Assembly: GCF_001039355.2 (NCBI RefSeq)
Contig: NW_019775385.1
Location: 14,087-78,086 of the forward strand
From: Lingula anatina
Lineage: Eukaryota; Brachiopoda; Lingulata; Lingulida; Lingulidae
Direction: 5' to 3'
Length of the DNA stretch: 64,000 nucleotides
Below the pieces are notes generated by a model. It worked only from the letters and a program-made list of their open reading frames with translations. It was not told the DNA's origin and searched no databases. Shown piece after piece: positions 56,501 to 64,000 of the stretch. Made by a program: the position numbers and the translations under genes. Position 1 is the first letter of the stretch. Each line of letters begins with the position of its first letter.

Positions 56501-59500
56501 GGCTGTGATAATCATGGATTTTTTCCTTGGGTCTTGCAACTCGTACAGCAAATGAAGAAACCTGTTGCTGTTGCCAAAAGTCTTAGGTAGGCGAAAAGTT
56601 CTGATCCAATGATAAGCAGGTAATCCTGGAAATGACTTATAATCTCTCTCCATCTCTGAAAGCAGCGTGTTTTTTTGCTGCACACAGCCTGTCTGGGACT
56701 TGGTCCTAACAAGGTTTAACACTTATTCTTCCTTAATTGTATGATCAAGGGAATCCCGTTTCCTGCAAGGAACTCAATAGATGAAGATGGATAAGATAGT
56801 GCCCAAAACAATGGCACAATCAAATCAGGAGTTCTTCTCCTCGGGTAATTAATCATAGTCCTACACCTCATGTCAAGGGCGGACAATCATTTCTTGGGTC
56901 TACCTGGGTCCAACAGTGGTATCTGAGAAATTCTTCAGGGCACAGCATTAACAATATAGAGGTCATCAGGAGCTAACCTCTGAAAATCTATATAGTGAGC
57001 AGACAGTGGATGGAACTGTGCAGTCACACCGTGCATAGTACTGCGCACACCACACTCGGCAAGATGATGATGATGTCAATGCCGTATTCATCTCTTGTAA
57101 GTTCTGACGATTCTTCTGCCATTTGCCGGCTGTAACTTGGCCTGCAACTTTGGCTTGGTTTTTGAAAGCATATTGCTTATAGCAGGAGTGGAGCTGGCAA
57201 CTGATTGCCTCATCATTTTAGCACAAGTTTTTGGCAGAGCTAGGCAGTTATTTATGTGGCCATCAGAAAATTGGCCAACTTTCCCACCACTTAGTTTACA
57301 GAAGTAGCAATGGAGGCAGCAAGTGTGTGTTGGCAGCCAGTGCTGCTTGACAGACCCTGGCTCAACCACCATACAGTAGAAACTGTACACGACTGCTGGG
57401 GTGATTTTGGCCAGAGTTCTTGGGTTCTATTTCATTTTGGCTTCATTCTACTGTATAATTAGTCATTTCACCACCTTGCTCTAGATTTAGTTGGCATTGC
57501 TGCAGTTTTTGCTTCATTTTAACAATGATAGTTTGTGAAACTGGAGTGATTGCAGCAGGCATCAGATTGTTCTCAATTTAGAAACGCTATCTGGCAGAAA
57601 CGGGTAAAATCTATCAAATGCCTTGAGGTTAACACTCTCTGTTATCAGAAAGGGGCGTGGGGTAAGAAACAATCCATTTAGAGCAGGGGTAGGAAACCAT
57701 TGTTTTGTCATTTTATGCTTCGTTTCAGGGTTTTTGAATGTTTAAGTGAATAGTTTTTTTACCTGGAATTAAGTTGTGTCTGAGAAAAGATTTACTTGAA
57801 TAGAATCAGACTTAATGTTTCCTGTCAGTTGACTTGAACATGTGGGTAATATTTTGTTGCACTGAGACTCACCTTTACAATTTACCTGAGCTGAGGCCAG
57901 ACAGAAGTGAGCAGACTGTACAGACATTAGTCTATACAGACCATATATTTTAAGTGTTTTAGATGAACAGATTGCAATTTTTCTTCTTTTAGAGCTTTTA
58001 ACAGAAAAAAATCTAATAGAAAAGAATAACTATGTTATACTGTTTCCAGGTGCACTTGAAGTCAAACAAAAGTTAACATTCTTTGACTGGAAAAGAATTT
58101 TAAAAAATAAATGGAAATGACATTTTAGAAAAAAAGTGCTGTCAATTTTTAAGTATTAAACTATTTTAGATAGATTCAGATACAGTACAGCTCATATTTG
58201 ACAAAAAGTTTAGTCTTATAAATGAAAATTATGATTATTGCATAGGTGAGGTTGCGTTTCATGTTGATGAGATGTGATCGTTTTTGATGCAAAATACTAT
58301 CTGTCCAAATTTTGGCATTTTTTAGCCTCATCATTAGTATCAAAACTCTTTCCTTCAGCTCAGGTAAAATTTAAATTGATAGTAAGACGTGTTATTTCTT
58401 CATTTATGTCCGTTTTTCAGGATGAATTTCATCCCTTCATCGAGGCACTTCTGCCTCATGTGAAGGCATTCTCCTACACATGGTTCAACCTGCAAGCAGC
58501 CAAGAGAAAATACTACAAAAAATATGAAAAGCGCATGTCTATGGATGAAGAACGGAGGGTTAAGGAGGAACTACAGGTAAGCGTTTGTTAACATGAAAGA
58601 ATTTTAATTTTAATATGAAGAAAAAAGATGACACGTAAATCTTTTGGATTATCTTTGAATTATTATACATTCTGGCTGAACATTTAACTTTCATATCTTT
58701 GAGTACCATGCGAAAAAAAAAATTGGACAAAGGTGACTGTAGTTTAACATTACTTAACTCGTAAATTTTAACCACGCTTTCGACAACTTAAAAAAGATTT
58801 TTACCAGGTTTTTAAAGGAAAAATTCAGGCTAGCTGTCCATTTATTGGTTCAACAAGAGCTCTCTTGAGTTCTTTTTCATTCTTGATTAAATTTGAGATT
58901 CTTCTGTTTCATCTAGGAATTTCATATCTTTAAAGAATCAAGAACTTTAATACATTAGGTAAAAGTATTTCAAGGTCCAAAGGTTTCCCAATGGGCTTTT
59001 TAAATTATATTTGAGAACTGGGCAACAAAAGAAGAGTGTTACATTTAAAGCACAAAGACTGCACATAAATGAATCAGATTTAGAAACTTTTTGGATCAGC
59101 CTTGTGGGAATATTATTTTTTTAAAGCCTTTACCGAGTTTGCATAGGCTGTAGGTCTTCTCTAAGCTTAATGTCAGTAACCCTCTTGGATATAACTAGGA
59201 AAGGGGACTTATTTGATTTGTGCATTCACACAGTGAAAAATTGAATAGATTACCTGTTTTGAGATAGTTTAAAGGTTGATATGGGACAGTGTAAATTAAT
59301 AGATTTTGGTTCTGAAAAAGAGAAATGAGCAGTGGTCTGTGAAAAAAACATTTAAATGAATTGCACTAATTTTCCACTTTAAAGAAGTGAAGGCTTTCAG
59401 TACTCAATTTTTCGGCGTACAAAAGAAGTATGAGTGATAAGTGTATATCTCTCTATAACAGATTAATGAAGTTGCAAAAAGAGAAATGATTTTGTGTGCA

Positions 59501-62500
59501 AACTTGCACAAAATTTGAAAGATTTTCAAATTCATGATAACTGCTTTAAGAATTTATAGTTTAAAAGTAATTGATTATGTTATAATAAACTTGTAAAGTT
59601 AAAGCTAAAAGCCAAAATTTTACTAGTTTGATTTAATTGGTCTTGAATGTCATTTTGTAGCTCAGTGCAGAAAGAACTTGTGCTGTTGATAAATAAAATT
59701 TTTACCACTTCAATAAAAAATTCCACATCTAAGAAATAATACAGCACTATGTTACCATAAGGTTCCTTTAGAAATGAAAGAAAGTAATCATTAAAAAATC
59801 CTGCTTCTTAACAACTTCCAGAAAACATTTTTGTTGCTGTGAAGTGAAAAATCCATAATTGCTTTAGTCCTTTTTGTCTTTCTGCTTGCTTTGCTATTTT
59901 TAAGAAAATATGAATGAAATACTATTAGATTCTTTTGGATGGCTAATTTGGTATTGTACAGAAAAAAAAAACATTAAACTTTTTTTTTCAGAGTGAAAAA
60001 CCTGAAGTTAAACAGAAATGGGCCTCCAGGCTTCTTGCAAAATTACGAAAGGACATCACTCAAGAGTACAGAGAAGATTTTGTACTCAGTATTACAGGGA
60101 AACGACCTCCATCGTGTGTCATGAGTAACCCCGATCAGAAGGGGAAAATGAGAAGAATTGACTGCCTTCGTCAGGCAGATAAAGTATGGCGACTGGACTT
60201 GGTTATGGTGATTTTGTTCAAAGCTATCCCGCTGGAAAGCACAGACGGAGAAAGACTGGAAAAGTCACCAGAGTGTATGAACCCACAGTTGTGTGTCAAC
60301 CCACATCATATAAGTGTCACTGTGAGGGAATTGGATCTTTATCTGGCCAACTTTATTCACAGTTATGGTAAGTTGTCTTATTTTCCTTGTATTATATGTT
60401 GGAAATTGTTTTATGGGTAGTAAGTGCACTGGTTTGGAGAAACTTAGTGTCCTGATGTCACGCACTTTATTATTTTAACATGTTCTCGAAATGGGAGAGT
60501 GGATGCTAGATGAACTGAAACTTTGTATGTTTTTATGGTTTTCTTTTCAGTTAGGAAAATAAAGGAAACAATTTGAATGTTGATATGAAAGCTTGTTCTG
60601 CCAGGCATTAAGTTGGGTTAAATGGGTTTATGCTTGAAAAGGCAGGACTTCCTTGTCATGTTATCCATAGGAAAATCAATTTTTCTGATACCCAGTTTTT
60701 GCAAGGTGGCCCTAACTAATGATGTGTGACATCAAATCCTTAGTAGAATTTTCCCCAACTTGTTTCTTCGTCAGCCAAAAATAAATCCTGATCTGAGTTA
60801 ATTATAATTATGTAGCTTATGTAACATAGTTGTTCTGAAATTACCCCTCATTACAAGAATTAGCAACACAAAAAATAATCTGTAATTAGTGTGATTATGT
60901 TTTGGTGACCAAAAACATCCATTTATGTAGAATGTTTTTGTATTAAAGTAATCGTAAATAATTATCCCTTATTTGCAGAGTGATCAGACTAAAAATGTCA
61001 TCCAAATTTTGTGAAGTAGCAAAAAAGAACAGAACGGTTAATGTTTTTTTTAAAAAAGAAAAACATTTTTTTATCATTACAATTATGGCAAAATTTTTGA
61101 ATGAGGGAAAGCTTAATTGTAGCAAAGCACAAGCACTTTAGTTGACAGGTATCTACATGTTCACAAATGTTTTTGACATTTTATTTCTATATTTTGCACA
61201 GCTAATGCATAAATGCTTCACAAAATGTATTGGTTTCATTTATTTTCTCATTTTAGTTCCAAGAGATTACACAGTTTTTAATATGGCTGAGGAGCAGGAT
61301 GTAAAAGGTATATTTTCATCTCGACTATTTTTCCGATTTCATTTTTGCTGATCCACTTCCTGATGCATGCCCCATGAAGTATTCAGCAGAAAATGACTTG
61401 CATTCTCTCAGTTTTGGCTTCTTTTTTGCTTTCTTTCTTTTTGCATGGTTTGAAATGTTTAAAATCAATTTTGTATGCCCTTATTTATTTCCACATCTGT
61501 CCTGTGTAATTAATATCTCTTTTTGTCTTGTTAAAGTATGAGTAAAAGTCATGTAAGCCTTCAGTGCGAGGGAAGACATTTGAGCTGCACGCTCAAGCAT
61601 GCTGCATTGATAAATCATGCTGTCATTGTCGATGTGATATAAACAATAAATAGATTTAACCTACACTTGACCTAGAGCAATCTAATTTGTCCACAGACCT
61701 TAGTTTATAGATTATCTAGCTAATCATTTGTATATTGTGGCAGAAGATCTATCTATACAATGGATAGTCCATCAAAACTAATGATAAAAGAAGGGACAGT
61801 TACAGCAGAAAGTAAATTACATCTGAGGTCACATGTCGCTGGGCTCTGCGGTAGGATGACTCAACATGCTGAGTTCCATAATAGTCAAAGTAATGAAGAA
61901 GACAGAAAGAAATCTTTCTGAAAGCATTTAACCCTGTGAACTAAAAGTAATATTTAATATGTTTTCTCCAGTTAATCGAGTAGAACAGGACTCCTGAGAG
62001 CCGAAGCTCACCCTATGTGGGCTTTGTAATCAAGTAAAGAGCCGTACGGTTCAGGGGAAAAAGGCAAATATTAACTATTGAAGAGTCATTGATCCCCAAG
62101 TGGATTTTGACCTTTCTCTTTCCAAATGTTTGTTTGAGGCTTTGTAGCGATGTGCATGCAATCTTATGTCCCTCTCTTTGTTGTGTTTTATTGACTTTAG
62201 ACTCCTAAATTTACTGATAGAGAATTACCAATAAGATTATGGACTCTTCTCTTTGCAGATCAATAGAATGCCATATTTGTTCACACTGGTGCTTCTGGAG
62301 GTGATAGAAATCTTAAACTGTCACAGAAATAAAAATAATAATTATCTTGAAATGTAATAAATTGTTGACAGTGTCCATTAGGTTTACTCTGTTCATCCCA
62401 TGGTGGTGGTTGAGAAACCTTTTAAAAGAGGAAGTCCTGATTTTTTATTTTGTGGCACAAAAAGAAGACAAAAATTGAAAAAGAAAGAGGTTAAGATAAA

Positions 62501-62653
62501 ACCTGACAGAGTTTATGATCTCCAAATTCCATCTTTGATTAATTGTGGTTTTCTGTTTAGTTCCAGGCAACATCCATTCTGGCGTGTCCGGCAATGACAG
62601 TATTTCTGCCACTGGGGTGTTTTCTGCAAGAGAGCTTCTCAGAATCACAAGAA
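44561..62653 (+). CDS. NFI: Nuclear Factor I transcription factor, 5' part (DNA-binding domain), truncated by window edge
   Basis: Binds TTGGC(N5)GCCAA sites as a dimer. Firm exons are 58421-58576, 59992-60367, 61257-61307 and 62561-62653, joined in phases 0, 1, 1, with an open phase-1 donor at the end. The first two encode the CTF/NF-I DNA-binding domain from [17 protein letters not shown] through [40 protein letters not shown] and [12 protein letters not shown], including the C-N-LCVNPHH segment. Together they are 532 bases, the size of the single DNA-binding-domain exon 2 in vertebrate NFI genes. The 61257 exon (51 bases, phase 1/1) has cassette-exon symmetry. The 62561 exon encodes [15 protein letters not shown], matching SGVFSVTELVRVSR in vertebrates. 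The start at 44561-44569 (ATG ACC ATG then GTAAGT, phase 0) is a guess. It would leave a 13.9 kb first intron. The transactivation domain is beyond the window. Confidence 0.9.
44570..58420. other. Long AT-rich region, probably NFI intron 1 or 5' flank
   Basis: Nearly 14 kb without a supportable coding exon. It contains poly-A/T runs and a 2.25 kb direct duplication around the N at 54298. The 129-codon minus-strand frame at 47835-47446 and the 100-codon frame at 57390-57088 match nothing I recognise and lack clear splice structure. CAATATGGCGGCC at about 44791 resembles a YY1-type site. Confidence 0.4.
52050..56545. repeat. 2.25 kb direct duplication flanking a single N
   Basis: Copy 1 (about 52050-54297) and copy 2 (about 54299-56545) align at an offset of about 2248-2249 bases with roughly 1-1.5% substitutions and a few one-base indels, by eye. 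The N at 54298 lies exactly at the junction. Non-coding; the identical 67-codon frames at 53110-53313 and 55358-55561 (minus) simply reflect the duplication. The pattern fits two alleles placed side by side by the assembler. Confidence 0.9.
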
Positions 62654-64000
62654 GTAAGTCAATTAATTTTCAGAAACATCAAACTTTGTATTTGCGCCAC
62701 AAAACAGGTGATTAGAAAAAGTAAGAATATAAATGGTTTGCATGAAAAAAAAAAAAAAACTTTGGAGAATTTTTGTCTTGAGAAGAAAGTAAATAAAGAG
62801 AAAGAACATACCATAACTTAAAAAACAAAAGCACATGGCTGAAGTAGGTTTTATTCTGAAAAGTTGGTATTACATAAAGGAAACTAAATATTGTGGAGAT
62901 ACAGTGCTATCTTTGTTCCTGCTATATCTTGGTGCTAAAATTACCATGTTAACCACGCTATCATAACACATTTTCCTGCTATTTTTCATAAGTATGCTTC
63001 AAAACAGATGTAGGTGATTGTGGCTGACCCCACCTCATTTGTTTCTGGTTGGAGTGAATTATTGGCATATGATCCTTTCCTTATCCTGCCAGTCATTAGA
63101 CTTTTATACACACATTAATAACTGACTGATCTTTCTTCCACTGTTTCTGACATCATATTTACGTACATATCAATGCTCCATTTTATGACTGCCTCTAACA
63201 AATAGATATGAGGTTGCTGTCAGATATAATTTAGTGGAAGAGTGAAGTGATAAGCAGTAGGTGGAAAGAAATCAAAATTGACATTAATTATTTGCTACGT
63301 GCCAGAATTGTTTAACATTCATGTATAGTTAACAAAAAGGGGGAAGTGGACTCTTTGGTTTACTGATTTAACATGCTTTCAAGGATATTGTGTAAAGAAG
63401 AAAAAAGTAAGCTTTGCTTGCCTTTTTTAATATATTTTTCAAGAGGTGATGATGGTATTGTCAAGAAGACTCAAGAAAAAAATGAAGTTTGTACTCAAAG
63501 GAACAAAACTTATTTCGAAGTAATTACACTCTTTAACACTTTGAACTGAGGTTTTTGCCACAGGGGAGAGTAATTAGTTGAAATCAACTGTGTTTGACGC
63601 TTCGTTTGCTAACACTTCACTGACCTGGACTGTATGTGGGATGAACCCAATCAATTTACCACTGCCCAGAAATCTAATTGTCTGACGGCTGTTGCATCAA
63701 TGTATATTACTGATCTGGAATGAGGAAAACCTGTGCCCTTTGCTGAGGTCTTCTTCCTTTTTATCGAGGATAGACTTGAGGAAGTGACGCTGCAGAAATT
63801 AATGTAATGGAGAAAGTACTATGATATACATTTTATTTGTTCACCAGGTGTGCATATGAGGACAAAACACAAAAAGAAAATTTTCATTATTTTCTTTGTG
63901 CCCACCCTTAACATCTTTCAGACCTCTCAGTACTGTTACCTCTTACAAAAAAAAAAAAGATCAAGGAGTTTCCTTTTTCAGTCCACCCCATTAACTATTC
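62654..64000. other. NFI intron running to the window edge
   Basis: AT-rich with A-runs (about 62744-62758 and 63948-63958). No further NFI exon (expected to begin with the residues after VRVSR-TP) is recognisable before the end. Confidence 0.45.

Noticed and set aside
57088-57390. 100-codon minus-strand frame with clustered Cys
   Set aside because: No family pattern, no clear splice sites; lies in the presumed NFI intron.

Overview
The window is intron-rich, AT-rich animal nuclear DNA. It contains metazoan-only families (a BMP-type R-SMAD, a TGF-beta-superfamily ligand, the NFI DNA-binding domain), GT-AG introns, decayed retroelements and microsatellites. The NFI DNA-binding domain is split by an intron, and words such as TACATGTA and TAGGCCTA recur, so I favour a marine invertebrate bilaterian (echinoderm, hemichordate or lophotrochozoan). 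The species cannot be fixed from sequence alone. All gene models were assembled by hand from reading frames, splice sites and phase matching.

Layout, left to right. (1) 2301-816 (-): a three-exon gene for a 107-residue Asn/Thr-rich membrane protein. (2) 4165-7555 (+): a complete five-exon Smad1/5/8-type gene, 442 aa. (3) 7556-11021: microsatellites, a Penelope-like retroelement tail and one orphan exon-like block. (4) 11022-18723 (+): a 20-exon choline-transporter-like (SLC44A) gene, 652 aa. (5) 22417-19606 (-), convergent with it: a four-exon single-pass membrane protein with an NTR-like ectodomain, 264 aa, with a GC-AG first intron. A tRNA-derived SINE head lies between the two 3' ends. (6) 24766-27888 (+): a three-exon TGF-beta-superfamily ligand, 383 aa, with a CCAAT/TATA promoter. 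Its first intron holds an antisense LINE tail. (7) 31766-36591 (+): a seven-exon DHHC palmitoyltransferase, 294 aa, with a long 3' region and several MITEs. (8) 38916-39083 (+) and 43587-42079 (-): two partial, unassigned exon sets. (9) 44561(?)/58421-62653 (+): the 5' part of a Nuclear Factor I gene that runs off the right edge.

A ligand and a BMP-branch R-SMAD, both parts of the TGF-beta/BMP pathway, lie about 17 kb apart. Linkage alone does not show that they act together. The ligand has only six of the usual seven mature-domain cysteines and lacks the inter-chain disulfide cysteine, as in GDF9/BMP15/GDF3 and Lefty. Two single-N positions (35470 and 54298) are each flanked by near-identical direct duplicates (about 0.2 and 2.25 kb) and look like allelic false duplications at assembly joins. 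I found no prokaryote-type operon, CRISPR array or defence system, and no clear evidence of a wholly new system. The most unusual items are the six-cysteine ligand, the NFI exon split, the GC-AG intron and several inverted-repeat elements.
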